Positions 11,116-22,900 of a stretch of 64,000 nucleotides of DNA are shown here, piece by piece. A program made the position numbers and the translations under genes. Location: the NCBI GenBank assembly GCA_016584495.1, contig WAID01000009.1, positions 2,294,001-2,358,000 on the forward strand. Reading direction: 5' to 3'. Source of the DNA: Celoporthe dispersa (taxonomy: Eukaryota > Ascomycota > Sordariomycetes > Diaporthales > Cryphonectriaceae). Numbering within the stretch: position 1 is the stretch's first letter; every line of letters starts with the position of its first letter. The notes under the pieces are model-generated. The model made no database searches, had not been told where the DNA came from, and worked only from the letters and a program-made list of their open reading frames with translations.

Positions 11116-11896
11116 TCATAATCTGCTTTCGTCTGGGCCTAGAGCAAACTCCTCCCCGGCACCCAACATACGATCCATCTCCACAATCATCTGCCGCCTC
11201 TGAGCATCATCCGACGCCTTCACCATCTCATCCACCGCTAGCATCTCGGCCTCGATCTCGGCCTCCGTCTTGGGTATCAACCCTAGCTGTTTCCTCTGCT
11301 TGATGTATCTCTCCCGCACCGCATCGCTCTGCATAAGCCTCCACCGCAGCTTCCAGCCCCAGGGCCCCAGGTCCTTGATCCGCTGCGCCTTGTCCCCAAG
11401 CAGGTACTCGTCCAGCCCCCCACACTTATCAATGGTCCGCAGCACGCGCGTGGTGACCCGCGTCTGCACAAAGCACTGCAGAGCCGGCGACCACAGCCGC
11501 TTCCGCTGGACGTTGGGGCGCCACTTCCGGTGCGTCTTGACGTTCCACTTCTCAGAGACGTTGTTGCCGAACTGCATGCGCGCGGACCCGTACAGGCCTA
11601 TGTTGGACTGCTTGTAGACCTTACGCGGGCCGTAGGGGTAGGCGGGGATGTGCTCGTCGCGGGCGTGCGGCTTGGGAGGGCAGGCTTGCGCCCTGGCTGT
11701 CGCGGGGGATACCCTGACGCGGGTAGCCCGTGGCGAGGGCGGCTGGCGAGGTGCTGAAGCATCGTGTTGTTATCGTCGTTCCTGAGGCTATCGAGGCGAC
11801 TGCGAGGGAGGTCTGAGTTGTTTGTTGCGAGGGAAGGAGGAAGTGGGATGTTGGCTGCCTGGGGAGGAGGCTGCTGAACCGCAGCGTAGAAGCCAT
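11116..11896 (-). CDS. MRPL24: Mitochondrial large-subunit ribosomal protein bL28m (one apparent frameshift)
   Basis: Structural protein of the mitochondrial ribosome. The N-terminus (MASTLRFSSLLPRQPTSHF...) is Arg/Ser/Thr-rich, lacks acidic residues and ends in RCFSTSPAALA, a typical fungal presequence cleavage region. The mature part has the L28 signature: YGPRKVYKQSNIGLYGSAR, FGNNVSEKWNVKTHRKWRPN and the fungal extension TRVLRTIDKCGGLDEYLLGD. The presequence and mature part lie in two frames. Removing one base from the C5 run (plus-strand G5, 11704-11708) joins them into 259 aa with no intron needed; the exact position of the slip between 11650 and 11710 is uncertain. The gene is single-exon and convergent to tryptophan synthase. 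Yeast MRPL24 is the named relative. Confidence 0.88.
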
Positions 11897-12222
11897 GATT
11901 TCTGCGTCAGATGGACCCAGTGAAAGACGGTGTGCAGATTGCTATCGGCGGGCCATTGGCGAAATCTGTCGTCCGAGGTTCTTTTGTAGCAGGCGTAGCC
12001 GTAGGCGGAAGTTGTCGGCGCGGTTCTGGCTGCGGTTCAAGAGTTGGTAGGAGCTCTGGAGGCGCCGAAGCTCTGGTCCCGAAATTTCCAAAGCCTGACG
12101 CCAGCCGTCCCGGAACCGCTGCGGTCACGTGAGCACCCGACTTCCTCACCCAACCGACCACGCGTCGACGCTCCCAGCAACGCGTCAAATGATCCAGCCT
12201 AGCACATGAGGACTGCACTGCC
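11897..12222. promoter_or_regulatory. Divergent promoter, bL28m and coiled-coil gene
   Basis: A 326-bp GC-rich spacer between two divergent start codons. No TATA box is evident. Reading frames inside it on both strands have no recognisable content and are treated as chance. Confidence 0.45.
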
Positions 12223-13332
12223 ATGATGCTACCGCCCGTGGAAGCCTCCGTGCTGCAGAGCAATCCTGAGTTTGCGGCTCTCTACAGCACAATTACAACT
12301 GCCATTGTGAATCCGGACGGGACAACCAAAGATGACCACAGCAGGGCGGCCAGGGAAAGAGAGGCAGTTCGCAAGGCATGTCATATTTCCTTGCTCCCAA
12401 TCTATGATCATTTTTCCTCTTTTTTTTCTTCTTTTCTTTCTTCTTCCTCTAACTTTTTGGCGCAGGAACTTGATGGCTATCGGCTGAAATCCGCCAGGCA
12501 ACATCTCCTGGCTCAAGCCATCTCGTCCGCAGCGCCTCCTAAGCCAGGGACAGCAACAGCCAGGAAGGGCAAACCTTCATCAACAGCCCTGCCAGAACCG
12601 TTACTAGACCTCTTGCTGCTCCTGCCGCCAGTGCTCGCCAATGCCGACCAGCTTTCTCAGGAGAGCCTCTCACTATTGCTGTCCAGCCCGCCCTTCTCGT
12701 CGCTCGACGATCTCCTGCCTGACCTAGCAAGTCTCGTCTCCACCAATCTGCAATCCTCGGCCGTCCAGCTCGCACGCGCAGCAAACCCAAACACAAACGC
12801 CTCCTTCCTCCACCGGCACATCTCCTCTGTCACAGACCACATTAGCACCCTCTCCTCCGCCGCGAGCCAGCAGTTCGCCAACCTGGCCGCGGCCCGCCTC
12901 ACAGCCGCCAACTCCCTCGTCACGCTCCTCGACAGACACGCGCAGGCACTGGCCAGCCTCATCCGCTCCCTCGAGGCCAAGCATGGCGGCGTCGCCCGGT
13001 CCCTGGAGCTCCGCGCCGCCGAGGTAGCCCTGGAGGCGCAGCGTGGTGAGATGGCCGCAGAGACGGCGCTGTGGAACGTGCGCAGGGATGTGTACACGCC
13101 TGAGGTGCGCGATGCGCTGCGCAACTATGCGGATCATGTCCGGGATGGGCAGCGGCGGTTGAGAGAGGCGGCCAGGGCGGCGGAGGCAGAGCTGGGGGAG
13201 TATGGTGTCCAGCTGGATGGCGAGGGTGGTGATCTGGTCAGGGAGAGGAGGTTCAGGGAGATTGCGAGGGCGCATCGGGATGTGAGGAGGCAGATTGATG
13301 AGGCCAAGAGGGACTTGTCACGTCTCCGCTGA
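12223..13332 (+). CDS. Conserved-looking coiled-coil protein of unknown function, with a GC-AG intron
   Basis: Exons 12223-12375 and 12466-13332 give 339 aa. The intron starts with GC (GCATGT), has a long pyrimidine tract, a CTAAC branch sequence and ends GCGCAG. It is 90 nt and stop-free, so the unspliced frame stays open. The protein is Leu/Ala/Ser-rich and almost entirely helical in composition: a Leu-rich middle (LLDLLLLLPPVLANADQL), then Ala/Arg/Glu heptad-like stretches such as RRLREAARAAEAELGEYG and a basic end RQIDEAKRDLSRLR. There is no signal peptide or membrane span. I do not recognise the family; a structural or spindle/complex-subunit role is possible but unsupported. Confidence 0.75.
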   Translation: MMLPPVEASVLQSNPEFAALYSTITTAIVNPDGTTKDDHSRAAREREAVRKACHISLLPIYDHFSSFFSSFLSSSSNFLAQELDGYRLKSARQHLLAQAISSAAPPKPGTATARKGKPSSTALPEPLLDLLLLLPPVLANADQLSQESLSLLLSSPPFSSLDDLLPDLASLVSTNLQSSAVQLARAANPNTNASFLHRHISSVTDHISTLSSAASQQFANLAAARLTAANSLVTLLDRHAQALASLIRSLEAKHGGVARSLELRAAEVALEAQRGEMAAETALWNVRRDVYTPEVRDALRNYADHVRDGQRRLREAARAAEAELGEYGVQLDGEGGDLVRERRFREIARAHRDVRRQIDEAKRDLSRLR

Positions 13333-14560
13333 TGCAGGCTTGGTTCATCGGGTTCTGATGCGTAGAGATCGTCTCTGTTGCGTCTGCATTGCAGTGTTCT
13401 TTGTCGTCTCTTGAGAAAGGGCCGTCTTCACTACATGGGAGTCAAGGATGTTGTCGCTCCAACTACACTTCTTGGTATGTACACTCAACGTCAGCACCTT
13501 TCAACCACCCTGATGCTCACTCTAGTTGTCCAGCCAAGATTTGGCAGGGCTCTATCATTACTGGGAGTCTAGTTTCCCTACTGTTCTAATCTGATTTCCA
13601 AGCAGACCTGATACCTATTCACCTGCTGAAACGTGCGACCTATCAAACCTCGACCTCGCGTACTGCGAGACTATAGGCGGTGTTCAAGGCGACGACCAGC
13701 TGAGTAGTCACCACTTCTAGTAGGAAATGCCATCATCAAGAAGCAGCTCAATCTGTCCCGTTTACCACGATGAGACTAGGTTGGCTCCTCCGAACACTCA
13801 CGAGTACCAATGCTTGCACTCGACCTACTTCACCTTTCCTTCAGCCTCTGCAGAAAACTGTCCACGAATCCACGAGCCATGCAACGGCTGCGCATGCATC
13901 CTCTGCATGGCATTCCAATTCCGTCAGCTAGAGTATTCCCTATAATGGCTGCGTCATCAGCGACGTGTCGCCGCGTAGAACCCGCGCGTACGGCGGTGTC
14001 CAAGGGCTTACTGTGCATACATCAAGGGTGCCTTGCACCGGGTGGGGTTTCTCGACAGCATAAGACGGCCAAACAATCGGCAGTCTGATCAACCGTCTTA
14101 CTACCCCACAGTGGGCACCTCACGGTACAAGTCACACCCTCGTTGGCACGTGATCAATTGGAGGGGGGGGATGAGGAAATTCTGAAAGCTGGCTATGGGT
14201 AGTCTCGAGCTTGAATAGCCGAGACGAGAGTAAAGACTTTGAGCATCGAGGATCTATCTTGCTGTAGCAGAAGAGTATATGAAAGAGTTCATCTCAAGCC
14301 TCTTAATAAGCTTCATTAGTAATTATATTATACTCTACGACTAAAGCTTCCAGGGCTATTACTTGTACAATATCCTCGCACGTACTTTTAGCGTTACCAA
14401 CTCGGGTCTGGCAGCTGTCTTATTGTCATATAAATATCTTGATTGAAACTCCCTTATAGTCTTGGGTACATGGTCAAATTTCTTACCCAAGTGTACACGA
14501 TATTAAAACCACTCAGAGTGCACAAATAATTAATTACCCTACAACATTGAATCTGTCAAG
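13333..14560. other. Intergenic region upstream of the beta-lactamase-like gene
   Basis: About 1.2 kb without a convincing gene. Roughly 14.22-14.55 kb is AT-rich and may include a decayed element; no terminal repeats or domain remnants could be recognised. The last part is the promoter of the next gene. Confidence 0.5.
14429..14436 (+). promoter_or_regulatory. Candidate TATA box
   Basis: TATAAATA lies 125 bp upstream of the beta-lactamase-like start codon, a reasonable distance for a fungal TATA element. The local AT-richness makes chance occurrence likely enough to keep confidence low. Confidence 0.35.
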
Positions 14561-16210
14561 ATGCTTCAGCAGGCCGATTTCGCACACGACCTCGCCAAGC
14601 TCCTCACACCACTCCCATACCGAGCTCCCAACAACAGCACGCACGAGTCTGGCGGCTCTCAGCTTGACGTAGCATCCTGGTACAATACGCCTGGTGTCAC
14701 AGTCGCTGCCGCCAATTCGTCGACGACTCATGGCTCCAAGACCTGCCACGCCGAATGGGGCGCCAGACAGCTCCCCAGGGGCCCCTCTCCCGATGCAGAC
14801 ACGCTCTTCCAGGCCTGCTCCATCTCCAAGCCCTTCCAGAGCCTGGCTGTTCTTCACTACATCAGCGAGGGGACCATCTCGAGCCTCGATGACCCCGCCA
14901 GGCTGTATTTATCCGAGGCGACATACCGCACCCTCCTCGACACCTCGATCCGGAGGGGCATGCCGGAGAGACTGGCCGCCCAGATGCTCGACAGGATGAC
15001 CATCGCGCAGCTCCTCTCGCACACGGCGGGCACGTCGGCCTCGGGCTTCCAGGGCTACCCGGACGCGAGCAGCCATGTGCCCTCGACGACAGAGATCCTG
15101 CAGGGCGGGTTCGGCAATGCCAACAGCCCGGCTGTATATACCCACGCCCTGCCCGGCGTGCAGTTTGAGTACTCTGGCGGGGGCTCGACCATCCTGCAGG
15201 CCATGCTGGAGAACGTCGGCGCCGGAGACGGGTTTACATCGTTTGCGGAGCTCATGAGGGTCAAGGTCCTGGAGCCGCTGGGCATGACGAGGTCCTTTTA
15301 TTGTGGCGGTCTCCGCCTCCCACAGGCCGAAGGGAACTACGCCACGGGCTACCACAACGGTACACACGCCTTGGAGGCTGGCGAGTACCACATCCACCCA
15401 GAGCAAGGTGCTGCCGGGCTCTGGACCACCTCGGTGGATCTCGTCAAGGGCATGACGGGCTTTGCTCACGCGCTGCTCGGGACTGCGTCGGCCACCAAGC
15501 TGAACGGGAAGCCGTGGATCCGGCCCGAAGTGGCTCAGGCCATCCTGCAGAAGCGGTCTGAACTTGGTCATGGGGACAATTCCTACTACTGCGGCTTCAG
15601 TGTCGACTTCTTCGACGGGGAGGACGATCTCGCGAGGGATCAGAACCTCGTGAGGATCTCCCACGCCGGGGGTAACTATGGCTATCGGTGCTGGACGGCA
15701 GCTGTGCTTCCGCTTCCCGACAAGGCCGAGGGGCGTAAGGAGGGTGTCACCATCAGCGCACAGGCAATCATGACCAACTCCAACTATGGCGGGGAAATTG
15801 TTGGCCCGCTGATGATCGCCATCGGCGAGATGCTCGACAGCCCCCTCGGACCGGGAAAGTCAGGTTCGCCGTATGCGGAGTTCACGGCTTTGATTGCCCT
15901 CGACGAGGAGACCATAGCGGCAGAGCCCGGCCTGGATGCGTACGAGGGAGACTGGGAGATCAAGGACAGGTCGCAGACGCTTCACATCGCGGCGAGACCG
16001 AAGCCTGCTGTTACGTTCAGCCATCTGCCGGACATCCAGCTGCCGCTTTTGGCGGCGGCAGCGAGGAGAGGTCCTGGTTATTTGCGGCTTCGCGCCAGCT
16101 CTCTTGACGTGGTCCTGGATTTTCGGCGTCAGACGGTGGACGGTGAGGCCTCTTTGACGCTGTGTACTGGTGGCTCGAGGATCAAGTGCTCCAAGCTGCG
16201 GCGAGAATAG
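14561..16210 (+). CDS. Serine beta-lactamase/transpeptidase-like hydrolase
   Basis: Single-exon 549-aa protein of the class C beta-lactamase / penicillin-binding-protein-like superfamily, which in fungi includes esterases, acyltransferases such as LovD, and D-amino-acid peptidases. The nucleophile motif S-x-x-K is SISK at residues 87-90 (context FQACSISKPF); the second motif is YSG in FEYSGGGST (about residue 207), and an H-x-G motif occurs in SHAGGNYGY (about residue 368). The first roughly 420 residues form the catalytic fold and a smaller beta-rich C-terminal domain follows, as in many fungal members. There is no signal peptide, so it is probably cytosolic. The true substrate is unknown. 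The frame is intact, with no homopolymer slip. Confidence 0.85.
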   Translation: MLQQADFAHDLAKLLTPLPYRAPNNSTHESGGSQLDVASWYNTPGVTVAAANSSTTHGSKTCHAEWGARQLPRGPSPDADTLFQACSISKPFQSLAVLHYISEGTISSLDDPARLYLSEATYRTLLDTSIRRGMPERLAAQMLDRMTIAQLLSHTAGTSASGFQGYPDASSHVPSTTEILQGGFGNANSPAVYTHALPGVQFEYSGGGSTILQAMLENVGAGDGFTSFAELMRVKVLEPLGMTRSFYCGGLRLPQAEGNYATGYHNGTHALEAGEYHIHPEQGAAGLWTTSVDLVKGMTGFAHALLGTASATKLNGKPWIRPEVAQAILQKRSELGHGDNSYYCGFSVDFFDGEDDLARDQNLVRISHAGGNYGYRCWTAAVLPLPDKAEGRKEGVTISAQAIMTNSNYGGEIVGPLMIAIGEMLDSPLGPGKSGSPYAEFTALIALDEETIAAEPGLDAYEGDWEIKDRSQTLHIAARPKPAVTFSHLPDIQLPLLAAAARRGPGYLRLRASSLDVVLDFRRQTVDGEASLTLCTGGSRIKCSKLRRE

Positions 16211-18393
16211 CTGTGTTTCAACATGTCTAAATGCTTTCTGCAGCAGATATGTATTTGCCACACAGCGATGAGGTGGCGATTCTCTCGATCGCACATACAA
16301 ACGCCCAAGAGCCTCTGCATGCCTCAGATCATTTAAGCAGATAATTTACTAGCTCATAAGAAATCTGTCCTGCAGCTGCCCAAGTCTGTGCTGGTTAAAG
16401 AGTGAAGATAATGACCTGCTCAAAGTTTCTCCAGAGTGCGAAAGACTGGCCCTAATCATGTAGAAAATAGTAGAGGCGCGGCTGTCTGGCGTGAATAGCA
16501 ATGTGGATGTTTTCGCTGGTTGGTCTCTTGTGTGCTATAAAGGAAGGAAGGCAGTGCTGTTGGGTAATGTTTACAATTGGCTGTAGTTGTTAGTTGTCTC
16601 CTTGATTTAGCAGTACCCAACAAGACTTTGATAGCCAAATTCCCTTTAAGTGAAATTCTTATCATTTCTTTGGTTATTAACATATTCAGAGGTGACTTGA
16701 ATGCAAGCAACCTCCCATTCCGTTATGGGTTCAACCAGCATTACCAGCCCGTCAGTGTCAATTCACTAAATACAGGATCGCAAGACTACGCAAAAACGTC
16801 TATAATAAACATAACATGGTAGTTTTGAAATGGTCAATGCTGCCCTTGACTCTCTCTAGTTGCATATACTCACTGTCACTAGGGCTCCTTGGACAGCCAA
16901 CGCTGAAGAGATTTCTCATTGTGGCTGAGCCGGCCCCAACAAGTCCCATGACTTTTTCTTGTCCCTTTCTTTCTTTTCATGACATATTGTCCAGGCCCTT
17001 GCAAATGACTCGGTCGTCCAAGATATGACGATGGCGTTGAACAGACAGGCCGGCCCGCCACCGCAAGGACTTCGGATGTGGTGAAGATGCCGAGTCAAGT
17101 CCATCAGATTCTTTAGCCTCGGGCATTTGATTGCACTGCCTTAATAATAATAAAAAAGTACAATATACCAAAACTTGGCATAGCCCCTTTCTCTAGCTTG
17201 GGATGTCTTCCAAGATCTTTCCACCTGGAGGGTCCATCTACAGATCGCCCGACAGGAGAGATCGGCCGAGGATGAATGAGAGACTCTGCTGTGGGCTCTC
17301 GAAAGCCACGTGCAGACCCAGTCAGTTGGCCCAGGACGATGAGCACGACAAGCCTTTGCCAGTCACTTTCTGTGTTTGTGCATATGTATTGATCTGTGTC
17401 ATATTCTTTCTTGGGAGATGATATTGTACTGCGACCTTTTTACTGTCCACCGTGATGTCGTCTTCTTGACGGATTATAGTAAGGGTCAAAAATCAAAGAA
17501 AAAAAAAAGAAAAAAAAAAAAAGGCCGGTATGTACATGAAATGTACTGCACACCTCCTCCACCTCGCCAGCGAGACCATGAGAACGGAGGTGACGTTATT
17601 ATGGAAAAAACCCAAAACCATGGCAAACCCCGTCCCCGTCTAGTAGTAGTAGCACAATAATTCCAGTATAACAAAAGTCCGAAAAAGGGCGGATGATCCT
17701 CGGTGAGATAACATCCAGCCGGAAGGGGTTCTAGAGTGGAATGCGAGATGCCGACACCAATTCTCGGGTCCGTCCCACTTAGGGCGCTCGCACTCTCTTC
17801 TCTGGGGCCCTGCGACCTGCTGTGGAGTTCCCGAGGTCCAACGGGAAGACCCGACAGCGCATACTTAAGCAGTCAGTGTTGTTAACACCGTCGCCGTTAA
17901 ATGATTTACAGCTTAGTAAATGCCCAGCGCGGGAGGGAAATCCTTTTTTTCCCCCCCTTTCGCTGGTACTTTGAGATTACCAAACAGCCTTATACAATCC
18001 ATCCATCTAGCCATCACCCTGTACCTGGACACGCTCGCAGCGGCACACCATTTGGCTCTCCTTGTTTGGGAGGGAAAATGTCCCACCATGACGTTTCCGA
18101 TTAGTCGCGTCCCATCAGGATTGAAAATTTCACCAAGTATTATCAATCTCATCGTCGGTGTTAGGTGAAGAGTTTTCACCTCACGGACGTCATTGAAGAT
18201 TGTGACATACCTCGCCAAGGGCTTTTGATAATAAAGGTAGAGAGAGATATATATATATATATATGAATACAGAAGATATTCGGACCGGGAGTCCACGCCA
18301 GACTGAACAACACATCCACATCTCGCGACCATATCGTCCTAAGAAAAGAAATAAAACAAAAGAAAAACAAAGAGGAACAGGAACACACAGACA
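16211..18393. other. Intergenic region before the alcohol dehydrogenase gene
   Basis: About 2.2 kb without a supported gene. It contains moderately AT-rich sequence at 16.5-16.9 kb, an A-rich run at 17.49-17.52 kb and an AT dinucleotide repeat. Short reading frames on both strands lack domain content. Confidence 0.5.
18247..18264. repeat. (AT)n dinucleotide repeat
   Basis: About nine AT units lie 130 bp upstream of the alcohol dehydrogenase start codon; it could serve as a TATA-like element or be a neutral microsatellite. Confidence 0.8.
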
Positions 18394-19596
18394 ATGCCTA
18401 CATTTACCGTTTTCAAGGGAGCCAAGGACGGCAAGGTGGTTAAGTCCTCCACCACCAAGCCTGACGAGCTCACCGGCGACAAGGTCCTGCTCAAAGTCAC
18501 CGCGTCGGGACTATGCTACACCGACATACACTACAAGACCAGGACATGGGCCTCGGCCACGAGGGCGTCGGCGTCGTCGAGAGTGTCGGCCCTGAGGTAA
18601 AGCAGCTGAAGAAGGGCGACCGTGTTGGCTGGTATGTATCCCTTTTTTCTTTTTCTTTTTGTTCTTCTCTGGCCCGAGAATCAGCATATAGCGTAGAAAG
18701 AGAGAGAGAGAGAGAAGAAAAAGGATCATTACTAACATGCAGTCCGTAGGGGATACCAACACGACAACTGCGGGCTCTGCAAGCAGTGCCTCACCGGACA
18801 GGAGGTCTACTGTGCAGAGAGGGCATGTACGGCTACGCCGACCTGGACCAGGGCTCGTTTGCCTCTCACGCCATCTGGCGCGAGGCCTTCCTCTTCAAGC
18901 TCCCCGACGAGCTCAGCGACGAGGACGCCGCTCCTCTGTATGTCAACCCCTCTTCATTCCCTTCTTCGCGGCCCATGAGGCTAACAACTCTGTTTTTCCT
19001 CCCTGCTCTTCAGGATGTGCGGAGGTGCCACCGTCTGGTCTGCCCTGACAAGCTACAACGCCCGCCCCACGGAGACGGTCGGCGTCCTGGGCGTCGGGGG
19101 CCTGGGCCACCTGGCGATCCAGTTCTGCGCCAAGTTCGGCTGCCGTGTGGTGGTGCTGTCCGGCACCGACAGCAAGCGGGAGGAGGCGCTCCGCCTGGGC
19201 GCGCACGAGTTCATCGCCATGAAGGGCGCCACCTCGCTCGAGGTGTCGCAGAAGCTCGACCGCCTGCTCGTCACCACGTCCGCCCAGCCGGACTGGTCGC
19301 TGCTCGCCTCCATCATGGCGCCGGGCTCGACCATCCACCCGCTCTCCGTCAGCAGCGGCAACTTCAGCTTCCCGTACGGGCCCCTCATCGCGCAGGGTAT
19401 TGCCGTCCAGGGCAGCGTCGTCGCGCCCCGCCAGGTCCACCGCGACATGCTCACGTTTGCGGCGCGCAACGGCGTCAAGCCTGTGATCCAGGAGTTCCCC
19501 ATGACGGAGGAGGGGATCCGGGATGCTATTGACAAGCTCGAGAAGGGCGAGGTGCACTTCCGGGCTGTGCTGAAGCCGCAGGCTGGGAAGCTGTAG
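18394..19596 (+). CDS. Zinc-dependent medium-chain alcohol dehydrogenase (two apparent 1-nt deletions)
   Basis: Cytosolic NAD(P)-dependent oxidoreductase interconverting alcohols and aldehydes. Exons: 18394-18631, 18750-18937 and 19014-19596; intron 1 has an ACTAAC branch site. Catalytic zinc ligands are visible as the Cys in SGLCYTD, His-Glu in LGHEGVG and the Cys in LMCGGATVW. The four structural-zinc cysteines occur as C-x2-C-x2-C-x7-C in NCGLCKQCLTGQEVYC. The nucleotide-binding loop is GVLGVGGLGHLA. The reading frame breaks twice: a C seems missing at 18539-18540 (HYKT to QDMGLGHEG) and a G at 18821-18823 (CAER to GMYGYAD). Restoring both gives a normal 336-aa enzyme whose length fits exactly. 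No other decay is seen, so assembly error is more likely than a pseudogene. Confidence 0.85.
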
Positions 19597-19860
19597 ACGG
19601 ACCTCGTGTGAGGTGCAAGGTTGATCTTTTTCAATTCTGGTGACTGGAGCGTGGCGTTTGCAGAGGAGGGGAAACCATTCGAGCATACTGGGAACTGGGA
19701 GAGGAGTACTTAGACCTGGACTTTAGAGGAAGGAGCTTCCTGAGGGCGCTGTGCCTGGAAGGAAGTAAAGAAGCCATGGCACAAAAGGTGGTCTCGGCAG
19801 TAGCATTTTGTATATATCTGTAGAGGCATTCTCAAGGCATACGCATTGTCAGAAAATCAT

Positions 19861-19965
19861 TCACTCACACACCCACACCCACACCCACACACACACACAC
19901 TCTCTCTTTCTCTCTCTCTCTCTGTGTGTGTGTGTATGTGTGTGTATGAGTGTGTATGTGTGTGT
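19861..19965. repeat. Compound microsatellite (CACACC/CA)n-(TC)n-(TG)n
   Basis: A CA-rich tract, a CT tract and a TG tract follow each other directly. The CA and TG arms are complementary, so the block could form a hairpin or Z-DNA-prone stretch. It lies about 270 bp past the alcohol dehydrogenase stop. Confidence 0.9.
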
Positions 19966-22900
19966 TGAATTCATTGCTGACGTAAACCTGCCGATGACCA
20001 TCACATCACTGTGGGACGCTCTCTCGCCCAGGGCTTCTGTCGCTGTCTTGGGGAGGCTCGATTTTCCGAGGACACATGATCATCCGCCAGGACACTAATA
20101 GCTGACGGGGGTTGAACATTGATTACGATGCATAAGGGTTCAGGTGTTTCATCGAGGCAGTGAACAAGAATACCAGCCGCCACAACTTGTGCTATTTTAC
20201 CTACATGGTGATACATGCTCAGGACTGGCAAGTGCACAGTGACCTCCGGAGAAAATTGATAGGGGCCCACATAGGAAGGCTTGTCAGGGCTCCCCATCTG
20301 CTGCTACAGAATAGAGTATGCTGTGGAAAATACTATGTAACCTACCTTATGCGCATCCCAGGCCCTCTGCGATGGTTCCTGTGGTACCCAGACACTTGAT
20401 CTGTTGTTTGATACTGTACTCTGACATGTATAGACCGACCTGTGTCAGGACGCATGTACTTTGGTACCTCTGTACATGCTCGCGCGCTAGGCTTAGGATG
20501 TTTAGCTGCTTGGTGAATCAGTTAGTGCTCGCTGTTGCCACTTGCCAGCCTCAACGGCGCGCGGTGTTGCTCCGCCACAACTTTAGAAGTGATGTCAGTC
20601 AGCTGTGCCTAGCGCCTTCCTCCCAACTTCCCGGGAAAGGAAAAAAAAAAAAAAACAGTTTTCGGGTTCGAGAACTCTGTCCGTCGGGCTAGAAGCCTCG
20701 GTAGGCCGAGGGATGACGAGGATGATGAGCGTCGAGAGAACAGACCCTTAGCCCATCGTCGTCGCGCATCATCATTTCGGAAAAGAAAAAAAAAAGGACG
20801 AGGAAAAGAAGAGAGAGGGATTTTGTGAGGCGGCGCGAGGCGCGAGAGATCGAGTCGCGAACACCCACGGATCTGCTCATCTTCGGCGTGCTGTCTGTTC
20901 TCAATCATCTCATGCATGCCCCTATCGGGTCACGGGTGGAGCCATTGATCTCCCAGGGCAAAAAAAAAAAAAAAGAATGCCTTACAGAAGAAGCCAAAAG
21001 AAGCCAAAAAAAGGACCAAAAAGAAAAAAGAAAAAAACGCCTTGTTATCTCCACGATTCGGATATTTCATCTTCTAGATGGGATAACCTCCCCTTCTCCG
21101 CCCAGGGGGCCAATATTAAAAATAGTCCTCAACAAATGGGACCACGGGTATGATCATGCCATACATAGTAGCATGTTTCAGTGCGCCCACAAGCCGTTGC
21201 GGCGGGATATTCACCTGATACTTTGTTGCAGCAGGTGCTTCTGCTGCTGCTGCGGTTCGACCTCATGCCCTCTCGTCCTTGTCCATCCCCACCCAGATCG
21301 GATGGGAGGGACCCCCCTTCTCTGGGGCCAGGGATACTGTGGATGTGAAGGCTTGGGCTCTGGCGGGGGCAGAGGCCAGACTGAGGCAAGGCGAGCGGCT
21401 CTCTTTCTCTCTCTCTGAAGCAATCTCGGAGGGGATCCACCCTCAGGGCTCTGCCGGAGGCTTGTCCAGCTGGGGACATGGGTTCGCGAGATGGGGCACA
21501 CTGCGATACGGGCTTATACTTTTGACGAGATATAGGGCTGTGTGTGTGAGAAGGAGAGAAGAAGAAAAAATTTGGCACGTGGAGTAATAATTACCATACT
21601 ATCTGTGGGTAGCTAGACGGGTAGGCGAACATGCATGCATGCATGAATTAAATGCTAAAGATAATGAAAGTTGCTTTTTTTTTCCTCCCCGAAGGAGGAT
21701 GCCGGCGGTCGCGGAGGGAGGGAACTGGATAGGCAGTTGAACCAGTGGTGCAATTTGCGACGCCATTTCCCCCCGGAGATGGATCAACCTGAGCTGCTGC
21801 ATAGCCCCCGGGGGGGGGAAACATTTCGAATGTGACGACTTCATTCCTGACTCTCTTGTGAAGAAGACTTGTTATTCCCGTGCCGTCCTCTTCTACGCCA
21901 CTGGCTTGGGCTACGGGTGAGACAAAGAAAGAGAAGAAAAAAAAAAGAAGACCAGCAAACGGCACCGGCTCTTAATTCTGCGAGCCGTCGTTTTTCCGAG
22001 CGACGAGCGAGAGGGTGTTGACCGCTAGACGCCTTTCAAAACATGCTATGGTACGTGCGTGCCCGGCGGGTAGCTGAGAAAGTGGGAAAGAAAAGAGCTT
22101 TGACACCTAGGAGGGGGGAGAAGCAGGGCCCCGGGCCCTGTAACGCAAGGCGCTCTTGAGATCACAGACGAGAAGGGGAAAAGGGGTTGAAACGGGTTGT
22201 GTGTGCTTCCTGTCTTTCTTTGCTCTTGCTGGGACACACCCTTGCCCATCGGGTGGCACCGCGGGTTCGGCGCCTTGTGGGGGGAGGGGGTTTTGTTTAC
22301 AAGAGCCGCTGGGAGGGAGAAGCAAATGTTTCGAGGGAGGCCCGAGGGGATGCATTGACAGCCGCTCAGCTTCGAGGATGTGAGGCCCGATGAAAGGTGG
22401 GGGCATGCCCACATCCTGGAACCCCGGCGGGAGACTGGCTGGCTGGCGAGTTTGGGAAAAAGGGCCATTTCGGAGGCGAGGCAGACTCGGTGGGACGCCG
22501 GCAGATTACCGTGGTGGGAGGTCTGGCTCTTGTGTCCGTGCTGTGATGGGGAGAGAGAGGAAAAGACGAGAGGGACTGAGCGCAGAGAGAAAGAGAGTCT
22601 GGCCTGTGGAGCCCGTAGCATCACTGACACCTCTCGGGCCCACTTCTGATCTCCCGGAGTTCAAGAGACGACTGTCTCGTCTGGTCTCGTCTGGCCAAAG
22701 TCAGGGTTGTGATCTATCTTTGTCTGTAGCAAGGCACACGGGACGAGGACGGGATGTTTTTTCTTCTTCTTTTTTTTCCCTCCCACCCTCTTCTTCTTCG
22801 AGAACCTAATTCATGCTCGTTGCGGGCAAAGTAGGTTGACAAGGTTCGCAACTCGAAACAATATTATAGCAGTATACATAATAGTAGGTAGTAGTGCTCC

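Noticed and set aside
18394..19596. ADH gene as a pseudogene
   Set aside because: Both breaks are one-base homopolymer deficits and all catalytic and zinc-binding residues are kept; the corrected length is exact.
20655..20690. GGTTCGAG resembling a tRNA T-loop (B box)
   Set aside because: The flanking bases do not form the T-stem and no matching A box or acceptor stem was found.
22046..22809. Overlapping 194- and 139-codon frames on opposite strands
   Set aside because: Low-complexity composition, mutual overlap and no conserved motif; treated as noncoding.
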